A stretch of DNA of 64,000 nucleotides, taken from the NCBI RefSeq assembly GCF_036248275.1, contig NZ_CP109181.1, positions 1,736,001-1,800,000 of the forward strand, given 5' to 3'. The notes under the pieces were generated by a model. That model did no database searches, was not told where the DNA came from, and saw nothing but the letters and a program-made list of their open reading frames with translations. A program made the position numbers and the translations under genes. This document shows positions 32,979 through 41,388 of this stretch, piece by piece (position 1 is the first letter of the stretch; every line of letters starts with the position of its first letter). This stretch comes from Streptomyces sp. NBC_01716. GTDB taxonomy: Bacteria; Actinomycetota; Actinomycetes; Streptomycetales; Streptomycetaceae.

Positions 32979-33994
32979 GTGGCGCGTTTTGATGTGACGG
33001 ATCCCGAGTGGGAGTTGATCGAGGGACGTCTGCCGGTGGCGGCGACGGGTCCGCTGCCTCGACGGGTGCGGGACCAGTTCAACGGCGTGCTGTGGAGGTT
33101 TCGCACCGGCAGCGGCTGGCGTGATGTCCCGGAACGCTACGGGCCCTGGTCCACGGTGTATTCACGGTTCAGAGCCTGGTCGAAGGCCGGGGTGTTCCAA
33201 GCGCTGATGGACGGTCTGATCGCCGAGGCTGCTGCACGCGGGCAGGTCGGGCTGGAACTGGTCAGTGTGGATTCCACGGTCGTGCGGGCCCATCACGAAT
33301 CGGCAGGTCTGGCGATCGCCGGGGAGACCCTGGACGCACTCGAACAGGCACTGACCGAGGAAAAGGGGGTTCCGCTGCCGGAACAGGGACCGGTCCTGCG
33401 GGTGATGCGCCACCGCCGGTATCCGGCGCGGGCGACTCGCAGGAGGGCCGGGAGCGGTCCGCGGCACGGCGCCGTCGCCGGGCACGGGCGGAGGCGGCCG
33501 GGCTCGGCAGGTCCAGAGGCGGGCTGAGCAGCAAGGTCCACGCCGCGGTCGACGCGGCGGGACTGCCACTGGTGCTCGTGCTGACCCCGGGCCAGGCGGC
33601 GGACTGCCCGCAGTTCCAGGTGGTGCTCGGCCGGATCCGCGTCGCAGGCCCCAGGGGCCGCCCGCGCACCCGGCCCGGGGCGGTGGCCGCCGACAAGGCC
33701 TACTCGTCCAAGGCCAACCGCGCCTACCTGCGCAGACGCGGGATCACCGCAGTCATCCCGGAAAAGAACGACCAAGCTGCCAACCGCCGGAAGAAGGGCT
33801 CGGCCGGCGGCCGGCCCGTCGTCTTCGACGCGCACCGCTACAAGCAGCGCAACACTGTGGAGCGCTGCTTCCAGAAGATCAAGACCTGGCGTGGGCTCGC
33901 CACCCGCTATGACAAGTCCCCCGAGAGCTACGAGGCAGGACTTCACCTCCGGGGATCGCTCATGTGGCTGAAGCAGCTCACCTCAACTACATGA
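32979..33994 (+). CDS. IS5-family transposase, two frames joined by -1 frameshift
   Basis: Frame A (32979-33527) holds the N-terminal part: FDVTDPEWELIEGRLP, WRFRTGSGWRDVPERYGPW, and the first DDE Asp in SVDSTVVRAHH. Frame B resumes in the -1 frame from about 33368: GDSQEGRERSAARRRRRARAEA, SRGGLSSKVHAAVD, the second Asp in AADKAYSSKANR, and the Glu in RNTVERCFQKIK. Together they make a 338-residue enzyme of normal length. The shift site is A-AAG-GGG at 33362-33368. Without the shift, frame A ends after an Arg-rich tail at 33527 and lacks two of the three catalytic residues. Confidence 0.85.
33362..33368 (+). other. programmed -1 frameshift heptamer A-AAG-GGG
   Basis: In the zero frame the codons are GAA AAG GGG. 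Slipping back one base lets tRNA-Lys re-pair on AAA and tRNA-Gly on GGG. The -1 frame then stays open to 33994 and encodes the remaining transposase. Confidence 0.6.
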
Positions 33995-34013
33995 TCCGAA
34001 CCCCAAACAGCCC

Positions 34014-35441
34014 CTAGTTGCCCGGCAACGGGAAGGCGACCGGGCTGCGTTTGCCGTTGCGGTTGAACGCTCGGACGCCGAAGAAGACGTTGTCCTTGGA
34101 CAGGTCCACCGTGTGCGTGGTCACGAGACCGACCTTGATCACGTGCGTCCATTCGGAGTCCGTCGTCTCGCGCCACACCACCTCGTAGCCCGCCAGGTCC
34201 GGCTCCGTGCCCAACTCCCATTTCAGCTCGGTGTCGTTGGTGAGGTTGCTCGTGACGATCCGCGCCTCGCGCGGCGTACCGGGTGCCTGGGCCAGGGTCC
34301 ACAGCACCGCGCCGTTCACCCGGGTCACACGCGCGATGTAGTCGAAGTCGCAGAACTCGGGCAGGTCGCCGTACTGCTTTCCGTCCTCGACCCGTACGTC
34401 CTGGTGCTGGTGCGCGAAGTCCTCGGCGGGTTCGGTGAACCGGGCCGCCGGATAGCCCTGTTCGAGGAACGGGATGTGGTCCCCGCCCCGCAGATAACGG
34501 TCGCGCCGGTAGACCACGCGTACGTTCATGCCCGTCGCGTCGTTGGACCCCACGTCGCTGACGAAGCGGGCGAGCTGCCGGGTCGCCGAGTCGTTCTCGC
34601 CGCCCACCGAGCGGCGGGTGTTGGCCTGCGCCGGGGTCTCGGACGTCGGCACACCCTCGGTGAACAGCCGCACCGTGTACGGGTCGCGGGTGCCGTCGTC
34701 GGCGCGCGAGCTGCCGATGATGTCGTTGGTGAACATGCCCTGGATGTCGGCGCCCGCCGCCTTGAACTGCCGTGCGGCGTACCCCGATCCGTACAGCCCC
34801 TGCTCCTCGCCGGCGACCGCGACGAACACGATCGTCGCCGCCGGCCGCCGCTTCGCCAGCACCCGCGCGAGCTCCATCACGAGCGCGACACCGGACGCGT
34901 CGTCGTCGGCGCCGGGCGCGTCGCTGGTCGCGTCCATGACGTCGCTGACCCGCGAGTCGTAGTGCCCGGCGACCACGTACACCCGGTCGGGATCGACCGA
35001 ACCACGCAGTGTGGCAACGACGTTGGTGATCCGCGTCGCCACCGGGATCCGCGACGCGGGCTCCTGGATGTACGACTGGAGCTCGGCGGTCATCCGGCCA
35101 CCGGACACCGCCGCGTACTTCTTCATCTCGGCCAGGATCCAGTCCCGCGCGGCGCCGATCCCGCGCTCGGGGTCGTCCTGGACGGACAGCGTGTGCCGGG
35201 TCCCGAACGCGGCGAGCCGCCGCACGGTCGCCTCGATACGGTCCGCGTCGATCTCCTTGAGCAACGTGCGCAACTCCCGGTCGGGCGCCTGCGCGGTGAC
35301 AGGCCCGTGCCGGCCGTCACCGGTCGCCGCGACCGCCTGCCCGGCGGAGACGGTCAGCGGTACGGCTGTCGCGGCGGTCACGGCGGCGGCGGAAGTGAGC
35401 ACGGTCCTTCTGCGCGGCATTCCAGCGGGCTGCTCAGACAT
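34014..35441 (-). CDS. Tat-exported M28 family aminopeptidase
   Basis: A 475-residue zinc peptidase. A twin-arginine signal (MPRRRTVLTSAAAV, cleavage near residue 39) precedes a propeptide-like helix region. The M28 catalytic domain has AGHYDS (His), GADDDASG (bridging Asp), AGEEQGLYGS (Glu base and Glu ligand), FTNDIIG (Asp) and EDFAHQHQD (His). The last ~90 residues look like a fibronectin III/PA-like beta module (YEVVWRETTDSEWTHVIKVG). It would cleave N-terminal residues from extracellular peptides. Its TAG stop codon lies inside the CTAG duplicated by the IS5-type insertion. Confidence 0.88.
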   Translation of the reverse strand: MSEQPAGMPRRRTVLTSAAAVTAATAVPLTVSAGQAVAATGDGRHGPVTAQAPDRELRTLLKEIDADRIEATVRRLAAFGTRHTLSVQDDPERGIGAARDWILAEMKKYAAVSGGRMTAELQSYIQEPASRIPVATRITNVVATLRGSVDPDRVYVVAGHYDSRVSDVMDATSDAPGADDDASGVALVMELARVLAKRRPAATIVFVAVAGEEQGLYGSGYAARQFKAAGADIQGMFTNDIIGSSRADDGTRDPYTVRLFTEGVPTSETPAQANTRRSVGGENDSATRQLARFVSDVGSNDATGMNVRVVYRRDRYLRGGDHIPFLEQGYPAARFTEPAEDFAHQHQDVRVEDGKQYGDLPEFCDFDYIARVTRVNGAVLWTLAQAPGTPREARIVTSNLTNDTELKWELGTEPDLAGYEVVWRETTDSEWTHVIKVGLVTTHTVDLSKDNVFFGVRAFNRNGKRSPVAFPLPGN

Positions 35442-35564
35442 GGAAATTCCTTTCCAGAACGATGAACCGGCGCCTCATCGTCATGGACAGGACAACTTCC
35501 ACACAAGCCCACGGCTCGTGAAGGGCCGGCCGGCGCGGAAGGGAACGCCGCACGGCGGAAAGCT

Positions 35565-35595
35565 CCGTAAGGGCCCTGTGGAAAGGCCCTTACGG
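35565..35595. terminator. terminator downstream of msrB
   Basis: A perfect 11-bp stem, CCGTAAGGGCC (35565-35575) with GGCCCTTACGG (35585-35595), and a nine-base loop. It lies just past the end of the reverse-strand msrB gene. Confidence 0.75.
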
Positions 35596-35603
35596 AATCG
35601 CGG

Positions 35604-36011
35604 TCAGGCCCCGTCGGGAGTCAGTCGCAGGGAGATCGAGTTGATGCAGTACCGCTGGTCCGTCGGTGTGGCGTAGCCCTCGCCCTCGAAGACGTGGCCC
35701 AGGTGCGAGCCGCAGCGGGAGCAGCGGACCTCCGTGCGGACCATGCCCATCGAGCGGTCCTCGATGAGCTCGACCGCGTCGGTGTCCTTCGGGTCGTAGA
35801 AGGACGGCCAGCCGCAGTGGGACTCGAACTTCGTGCCGGAGCGGAACAGCTCCGCGCCGCACGCGCGACAGGAGTAGACGCCCTCCGTCTTGGTGTCCGT
35901 GTACTCACCGACGAAGGCGGGCTCCGTGCCGGCCTCGCGCAGCACCCTGTACTCGGCCGGGGACAGTTCCTCGCGCCACTGCTCGTCGGGCTTGTCGATG
36001 TCGTACGCCAT
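35604..36011 (-). CDS. msrB: peptide-methionine (R)-S-oxide reductase
   Basis: A 135-residue MsrB that reduces the R epimer of methionine sulfoxide in oxidised proteins, recycled by thioredoxin. The structural zinc site is C48-x2-C51 (SCRACG) and C97-x2-C100 (RCSRCG). The catalytic Cys122 lies in RYCINS, and GWPSFYD holds the substrate Trp. Length is standard. It is 18 bases downstream of murC on the same strand, so the two may be co-transcribed. Confidence 0.96.
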   Translation of the reverse strand: MAYDIDKPDEQWREELSPAEYRVLREAGTEPAFVGEYTDTKTEGVYSCRACGAELFRSGTKFESHCGWPSFYDPKDTDAVELIEDRSMGMVRTEVRCSRCGSHLGHVFEGEGYATPTDQRYCINSISLRLTPDGA

Positions 36012-36029
36012 GACTTCCTCTCTCGCTCC

Positions 36030-37430
36030 TCAGTGGGGCAGCCGGGCCAGAATCTCCGGACCGAGGTCCGTGACATCCCCGGCCCCCATGGTGAGAACGA
36101 GATCCCCGGGCTCCGCCATTCCCGCCAGGGTCTCTGCCACCGCGCCCTTGTCGTGCACGGCCCTGGCGTCGGCGCCCGCGCGCTCCGCCGCCTCGACGAT
36201 CAGCGCGCTGGTGATGCCGGGGATCGGGTCCTCGCGGGCCGGATAGATGTCGAGTACCACCGACGCGTCGGCCAGGGCGAGCGCCTGGCCCATCTCCGTG
36301 CCGAGCTCCCGCGTGCGCGAGAAGAGGTGCGGCTGGAAGACGACGAGCAGCCGGGAGCCGGGCTCGGCGGCGGCGCGCATCGCCTCCAGGTCGGCGGTCA
36401 TCTCGGTGGGGTGGTGCGCGTACGAGTCGATGACCTGCACGCCGTTCGCCTCGCCCTTGAGCTGGAGGCGGCGCTTGACGCCGGTGTACTTGCCGAGCGC
36501 GGAGGCGAGGTTGTGCGCGGGGACGCCGAGCGCGACGCCCGCCGCGAGGGCGGCCACGGCGTTGTGCGCGTAGTGGCGGCCGGGGACCGAGACCGTGAAG
36601 GTGAGGAAGCGGCCTGCCAGGACGACGGTGACCTCGCTGGTCAGACCGCGCGGGGTGACCTTGTGGACGCGTACGTCGGCGTCCGCCGCCTCGCCGTACG
36701 TCACGATCTTGAGCGAGGCCCGGTCGCGCACCTTCGCGGTCAGCTCGACCGCGCCCGGCTGGTCGGCGGCGACGACCAGCGTGCCGCCGGGGGCGATCTT
36801 GCCGACGAACGTCTCGAAGGACTCGTAGATCTCGTCCATGGACGCGTAGTTGGCGTGGTGGTCCAGCTCGACGTTGAGGACGATCGCGACCTCAGGGTCG
36901 TACTTCTGGAAGCTGCGGTCGCTTTCATCCGCCTCGGCGACGAAGATGTCGCCCGCACCGTGCCGGGCGTTGGTGCCGGGCCCCTCCAAGTCGCCGCCGA
37001 TGGCGTACGACGGGTCGAGGCCCAGCTCCGTGAGGGCGACGGCCAGCATGGAGGTCGTCGTCGTCTTGCCGTGCGTACCGGCGACGGCGATGGACCGCAG
37101 GCCGCCGCCCATCAGGGCGGCGAGCGCGTCGGAACGGTGCACGACCGGGACGGACAGCTCGGCGGCCCGCACCAGCTCCGGGTTGTCCGCCCGGATCGCG
37201 CTGGAGACGACCACGCACGAGGCGTCGTCGGCGAGGTGCTCCGCCGCGTGGCCGATGTGGACCGTCGCGCCGAGGGCGCGCAGGGCCTCGGCGGTGCCGG
37301 ACTCCTTCGCGTCACTGCCCGCGACCTTCGCACCGCGCTGGGTGAGGATCTTGGCGATACCCGACATTCCGGCGCCGCCGATGCCGATGAAGTGCGGCCG
37401 TTCCATGGCGGTGGGGATACCGGATGCCAT
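36030..37430 (-). CDS. murC: UDP-N-acetylmuramate--L-alanine ligase
   Basis: A 466-residue cytoplasmic Mur ligase that adds the first L-Ala to UDP-MurNAc in peptidoglycan synthesis, using ATP. Motifs: HFIGIGGAGMSGIA (UDP-binding N-domain), GTHGKTTTTSM (P-loop), EADESDRSF, LNVELDHHANY, then DSYAHHPTE and FQPHLFSRTRE in the C-domain. It sits outside the dcw cluster, as in other streptomycetes, and is the only essential wall gene here. Upstream at 37521 is an unrelated reverse-strand gene. Confidence 0.97.
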   Translation of the reverse strand: MASGIPTAMERPHFIGIGGAGMSGIAKILTQRGAKVAGSDAKESGTAEALRALGATVHIGHAAEHLADDASCVVVSSAIRADNPELVRAAELSVPVVHRSDALAALMGGGLRSIAVAGTHGKTTTTSMLAVALTELGLDPSYAIGGDLEGPGTNARHGAGDIFVAEADESDRSFQKYDPEVAIVLNVELDHHANYASMDEIYESFETFVGKIAPGGTLVVAADQPGAVELTAKVRDRASLKIVTYGEAADADVRVHKVTPRGLTSEVTVVLAGRFLTFTVSVPGRHYAHNAVAALAAGVALGVPAHNLASALGKYTGVKRRLQLKGEANGVQVIDSYAHHPTEMTADLEAMRAAAEPGSRLLVVFQPHLFSRTRELGTEMGQALALADASVVLDIYPAREDPIPGITSALIVEAAERAGADARAVHDKGAVAETLAGMAEPGDLVLTMGAGDVTDLGPEILARLPH

Positions 37431-37520
37431 ACGTGTTCTCCCAGGTGGTGCGGTGCGGGTGCGGTGAGAGCTGTGCGCTTTCGCGGGCCGCCGGCCGGGT
37501 GCCGTCGGCGCTCTCCCAGC

Positions 37521-38078
37521 CTATTCGCTCCGGCCCGCCCCGTTGGTCTCCCCTTCGGTCCTGCCCCGGGCGCTGTCGCCGTTCCGCGCGCCGTTCCCGG
37601 TGTCGTCCTCCGCGCTGTGCGCGAAGAGCTTGAGGACCGGCACACCGACCTTGTGACGTGCGCGCGATGCCCAGTCCCGGTGGAAGAACTCCTCCACGTA
37701 GTGCGGCGCGGTCAGCACGATCACCTCGTCGGCAGCCGCCTCCTCCACCACCGACTTGAGGTGGTCGAGCGGGTGCTTCTCGACCACCACGCCGTTGGCC
37801 TGCCGGCCCGCCGCTCTCAGGGCGGCCAGCGAGTGCGCCAGCGCCATCTCGGCGGGCTCGCGCGCCTCGGCGCCCTCCAGTACGTCGCCTTCGCGGCCGG
37901 CCTCCCCCAGCTCGCCGAACGCGACGTCGTCGATGGCGCGCAGCAGCGCGTCGACCTGGTCGCCGCGTGGCTGCATGAGCACGATGAAGCGGACCTCCTC
38001 GTCGCCGTGGAGGGTGGTGACGAATTCGACGTCCACGGACGACAGGGCCTTCTCGATCATCAATACGCTTGTGAACAC
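37521..38078 (-). CDS. conserved actinobacterial protein (often labelled indole-3-glycerol phosphate synthase)
   Basis: A 185-residue protein starting at GTG 38078 (FTSVLMIEKALSSVDVEFVTTLHGDEEVRFIVLMQPRG). Homologues in databases often carry the name indole-3-glycerol phosphate synthase, but the TrpC barrel motifs are absent and the protein is far too short. Instead it looks like a Rossmann-type, universal-stress-like domain: ANGVVVEKHPLDHLKSVVEEAAADEVIVLTAPHYVEEFFHRDWASRARHKVGVPVLKLF. The C-terminus is a hydrophilic Gly/Asn/Arg tail. The role is unknown. It is 90 bases upstream of murC on the same strand. Confidence 0.7.
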   Translation of the reverse strand: MFTSVLMIEKALSSVDVEFVTTLHGDEEVRFIVLMQPRGDQVDALLRAIDDVAFGELGEAGREGDVLEGAEAREPAEMALAHSLAALRAAGRQANGVVVEKHPLDHLKSVVEEAAADEVIVLTAPHYVEEFFHRDWASRARHKVGVPVLKLFAHSAEDDTGNGARNGDSARGRTEGETNGAGRSE

Positions 38079-38204
38079 GACAGGCGCCCTTCGTCGTTCA
38101 GGGGCCGCTGCGGCCCACTGCGTAAACCATCCTTCCCCGTGTCCGCACGGGGTCTGCGTGAGTAAGTGTGCCCAGCGGGGACTAACCGGAACAGAGAATT
38201 CCGC

Positions 38205-38993
38205 TCAATGTCGGATCCGACGGTATCGGGTGAAAAGGAACCCGGCCTCCTCCAGTACGGCCGCCAGGCCGAAGCGCTCGGGGTCCGCGAGATCCGGCCC
38301 ACCGGTGATGCGCTGGGCACTGCCCACCGTGAGCAGGGGCGCGACCGTCAGGCAGAGCTCGTCCAGTACGCCGGCCGCCACGAACTGGCCGAGCAGCCGG
38401 GGTCCGCCCTCCGCGAGCTGCCGTACGAGACCCATGTCCGCCAGGGCCCCGACCGCCCTGTCCGCGTCGACGCCGGGCCCGTCCCCGGCGATCAGCACGC
38501 GCGCGCCCGCCTTCTCCGCGTCGCGGATCCGGTCGGGGGACGCGGCGGCGCCGGTCAGGACCAGGGTCTGGACGAGGGGCGAGGTGAAGAGGGGAAGCGA
38601 GAAGTCGAGATTCAGACTCGCGGTGACGACGGCGATCGCGGGTGCGGCCGTCTGCCCGGCGGCGGCGCGGCGCTCGGCGAACGCGTCGCGCGCCCGGGCG
38701 GGACGGTAGCCCTCCAGGCGAACCGTTTCCGCACCGACGAGTACGACATCGGCCAGCCCTCGCAGGGTGCCGAAGATCCGCATGTCGGCGTCGGACGAGA
38801 TGCCCTGCGAGCGCCCGTCGTGCTGGGCGGCGCCGTCGAGCGTGGAGACCATGTTGGCGCGCAGCCAGCGGGGGGAGTCGGTGGTCGGGGTTGGGTACGC
38901 GTACGCCTCGGCCAGTTCGTCCAGCGTCCACTCGCGGTCCACGGGGGTGGGGGCGGATGCGGTCGGATCGGTGACGGGGAAGAGACGTCGCAT
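38205..38993 (-). CDS. pyrimidine reductase family protein (RibD C-terminal-like)
   Basis: A 262-residue dihydrofolate-reductase-fold protein of the RibD C-terminal group. Typical segments are PRWLRANMVSTLDGAAQHDGRSQGISSDADMRIFGTLRGLADVVLVGAETVRLEGY, then VVTASLNLDF, and EGGPRLLGQFVAAGVLDELCLTVAPLL. RibD-like reductases use NADPH on the ribosylamino-pyrimidine of riboflavin synthesis. This stand-alone family lacks the deaminase domain, so the in vivo substrate is unproven. It is a single gene with repeat-rich DNA upstream. Confidence 0.85.
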   Translation of the reverse strand: MRRLFPVTDPTASAPTPVDREWTLDELAEAYAYPTPTTDSPRWLRANMVSTLDGAAQHDGRSQGISSDADMRIFGTLRGLADVVLVGAETVRLEGYRPARARDAFAERRAAAGQTAAPAIAVVTASLNLDFSLPLFTSPLVQTLVLTGAAASPDRIRDAEKAGARVLIAGDGPGVDADRAVGALADMGLVRQLAEGGPRLLGQFVAAGVLDELCLTVAPLLTVGSAQRITGGPDLADPERFGLAAVLEEAGFLFTRYRRIRH

Positions 38994-39076
38994 GCGCAGC
39001 AGTCTGACACGCGGGGTCGCACACAGTCACAGGGCTCCGCGCCCCGCGCGCGCCGGTCGGGGGCGGGGCGTTCTGT

Positions 39077-39549
39077 CCTCAATCGCCGGACGGGCTGGGT
39101 GCGCTGCCCGCACGTGGCGGGCGAAGGTGTCCGCGTACGCCGCTGACGCGTGCTGCCGGGCCACTTTCCGTGCGGGGGTCCTCAAACGCCGGACGGGCTG
39201 AGTGTGCTGCCCGCACGTGGCGGGCGACCATGTCCTCCCACCGCGGCGGACACCGCAGGCGCGCCCTGCCGGGCCACCTCCGTGCACGGATGTCCTCAAA
39301 CGCCGGACGGGCTGGGTGCGCTGCCCGCCCACCTCGGGCGAACCGGCCGCCCGCGTCCGCCCATGCCGGCGGACGCCGCTGGTGTCCTCCTCGCCGGACG
39401 GCTCTGTTCGGACCGGGCGGGCCCGTTTCACGGGGTGGGCCCCCCGGCCGGGCGGGAGTCTTCAGCCCGTCCGGCGTTTGAGGACAACCCCGCTCCGGCG
39501 GTCGGATTCCCCGGACGGCCGACCACCCCAGCCCGTCCGGCGATTGAGG
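39077..39549. repeat. cluster of five TCAAACGCCGGACGGGCTG repeats (three direct, two inverted)
   Basis: Direct copies at 39077-39097, 39180-39200 and 39294-39314 head longer, diverged units of about 103-114 bp (each continues G.GCTGCCCGC..). Inverted copies are at 39463-39483 and 39529-39549. Opposite copies could pair across 150-450 bases. No credible ORF lies between 38994 and 39606, so the repeats fill the gap between divergent genes. Confidence 0.75.
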
Positions 39550-39606
39550 ACGCCCCCGCCCGGCAGGGCGAGGGCGTCGCTGGCGTAGCGCTTACAGTTG
39601 GGGACC

Positions 39607-40710
39607 GTGTCAGCCTCCTCCGCCAAACCGGTGTCCGCCGCTCCCGTGAGCGGGCCGGTCTCGCTGTGTGCGCGGGAGCCGCGGGTCGATGCCGGGCGGC
39701 TGGTCGCCGAGATGGTGCCGCCGCCGCGCTTCGACTCCGTGCGGTTCGCGACGTACGTCCCCGACCCGGGCCGGCCCGGCCAGGCCGAGGCCGTCACCGT
39801 CCTGAGCGCGTTCGCCGCCGGACTCGGTCACGGCAGGGGCCAGGAGGGCAAGCGGCGCTGGTTCGGCCGGAGGCCCCAGGCAGCCACCGGCCCCCGCGGT
39901 GTGTACCTCGACGGCGGTTACGGCGTCGGCAAGACCCACCTCCTCGCCTCCCTCTGGCACGCCGCCCCGGCCGCCCCCGAGGAGAAGGCGTTCGGCACCT
40001 TCGTGGAGCTGACGAACCTCGTCGGCGCGCTCGGTTTCCAGCAGACCGTACGGACCCTCGGCGGCCACCGGCTGCTCTGCATCGACGAGTTCGAGCTGGA
40101 CGACCCGGGCGACACCGTCCTCGTATCGACCCTGCTGAGCCGACTCGTCGAAGCGGGCGTGGCGCTCGCCGCCACCTCCAACACCCTGCCCGGCAAGCTC
40201 GGCGAGGGCCGCTTCGCCGCCGCGGACTTCATGCGGGAGATCCAGGGGCTCTCCGCGCGCTTCCGCCCCCTGCGTATCGACGGCGACGACTACCGGCACC
40301 GGGGACTGCCCGAGGCGCCCGCCCCGCTCACCACCGAGCAGGTGACACGCGCCGCGCACGCGACCGCGCGCTCGACCGGGGCCGGCACCGCCAGCCTGGA
40401 CGACTTCCCCTCTCTCCTCGCCCACCTCGCCACCGTCCACCCCAGCCGCTACGGCGCGCTGACGGAGGGGCTGCGGGTCGCCTGCTTCACGGACGTGGGC
40501 CCGGTGCCCGACCAGTCGACGGCGCTGCGTCTCGTCGTCCTGGCCGACCGGCTGTACGACCGGGAGATACCGGTTCTCGCCTCCGGGCTGCCCTTCGACC
40601 GGCTGTTCGGCGAAGAGATGTTGAACGGCGGCTACCGGAAGAAGTACTTCCGCGCGATCTCCCGTCTCACTGCCCTGGCACGCGACGCGAAGAACGTGAT
40701 CGCCGAGTAA
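39607..40710 (+). CDS. zapE: cell division protein ZapE (AFG1-like ATPase)
   Basis: A 367-residue AAA-type P-loop ATPase of the AFG1/ZapE family, which in E. coli acts on FtsZ rings at constriction. Walker A is GGYGVGKTH, Walker B LLCIDEFELDDPGD; ATSNTLPGKLGEGRF (sensor region) and SGLPFDRLFGEEMLNGGYRKKYFRAISRL follow. I chose GTG 39607 because a TACAGT -10-like box (39593-39598) places the transcript start there, a leaderless arrangement. TTG 39598 is in frame but overlaps that box. Confidence 0.9.
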   Translation: MSASSAKPVSAAPVSGPVSLCAREPRVDAGRLVAEMVPPPRFDSVRFATYVPDPGRPGQAEAVTVLSAFAAGLGHGRGQEGKRRWFGRRPQAATGPRGVYLDGGYGVGKTHLLASLWHAAPAAPEEKAFGTFVELTNLVGALGFQQTVRTLGGHRLLCIDEFELDDPGDTVLVSTLLSRLVEAGVALAATSNTLPGKLGEGRFAAADFMREIQGLSARFRPLRIDGDDYRHRGLPEAPAPLTTEQVTRAAHATARSTGAGTASLDDFPSLLAHLATVHPSRYGALTEGLRVACFTDVGPVPDQSTALRLVVLADRLYDREIPVLASGLPFDRLFGEEMLNGGYRKKYFRAISRLTALARDAKNVIAE

Positions 40711-40792
40711 GTTCGGAGCCGTAATGAAGTGCGGTGCGTGAGGTGCGTTCGATCAGCTCCCGCGTGCCCGATACAGAAGGGTTCCCATCACC

Positions 40793-41218
40793 ATGGCTAC
40801 CACGCGCCAGGCACACACCGTCTGGGAAGGCGACCTCCTCAAGGGCAGTGGCGTCGTCACCTTCGACTCCTCCGGCATCGCCGACCAGCCGGTTTCCTGG
40901 GCCTCCCGCGCCGAGCAGGCGAACGGCAAGACCAGCCCGGAGGAGCTGATCGCCGCCGCTCACTCCAGCTGCTTCTCGATGGCCCTGTCCAACGGTCTCG
41001 CCAAGGCCGGCACCCCGCCGACCAAGCTGAACACCCAGGCCGACGTCACGCTGGTGCCCGGCACCGGCATCACCGGCATCCACATCACCGTGCAGGGTGA
41101 GGTCGAGGGGATCGACGAGGCGGACTTCGTCAAGGCCGCCGAGGACGCGAAGGCCAACTGCCCGGTCAGCCAGGCGCTCGCGGGCACGAGCATCACGCTC
41201 ACCGCTTCGCTCGCCTGA
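40793..41218 (+). CDS. OsmC family peroxiredoxin
   Basis: A 141-residue thiol peroxidase that reduces organic hydroperoxides. The two redox cysteines are Cys60 (AHSSCFSMAL, peroxidatic) and Cys123 (KANCPVSQAL, resolving). The N-terminal strand TVWEGDLLKGSGVVTFDSSG and TSPEELIAAAHSSC are typical of the OsmC rather than the Ohr subgroup. A GATACAGAA box near 40771 may be the -10. It lies 82 bases after zapE and probably has its own promoter. Confidence 0.93.
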   Translation: MATTRQAHTVWEGDLLKGSGVVTFDSSGIADQPVSWASRAEQANGKTSPEELIAAAHSSCFSMALSNGLAKAGTPPTKLNTQADVTLVPGTGITGIHITVQGEVEGIDEADFVKAAEDAKANCPVSQALAGTSITLTASLA

Positions 41219-41226
41219 GCGGCGAG

Positions 41227-41280
41227 TCTCCTCCGATCAGCACGTCACCTCCGATCAGCGGGTCTCCTCTGATCAGCTGA
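41227..41280 (+). repeat. three 18-bp tandem repeats between osmC and phoX
   Basis: Units at 41227-41244, 41245-41262 and 41263-41280 share TC(T/A)CCTC(C/T)GATCAGC. Each contains the GATC/TGATCA-type core. Start-to-start spacing is 18 bp. They follow the osmC stop directly. Confidence 0.75.
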
Positions 41281-41388
41281 TCTCTCAGGACACATCAGGC
41301 CCAGTGGCCCGCACAGTTCACGTGTGCACGACACCCGTGATACACCGTGCGGGTCACGTCTCTGTCCGCCAACAGGGAGTTGCCTTCT

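Larger units (their letters stand above)
32912..34013 (+). mobile_element. IS5-family insertion sequence
   Basis: A 1102-bp element. The left end GAGCTGTTCGAAGTTCGG and right end (reverse strand GGGCTGTTTGGGGTTCGG) match at about 17 of 21 positions. It is flanked by CTAG (32908-32911 and 34014-34017), the target type of IS5 elements. One transposase is encoded in two frames joined by a -1 shift. Both ends and the duplication are intact, suggesting recent insertion. Confidence 0.85.

Noticed and set aside
41300..41345. PhoP box upstream of phoX
   Set aside because: Only one clear GTTCAC unit is visible; the required 11-bp direct repeats are not convincing.
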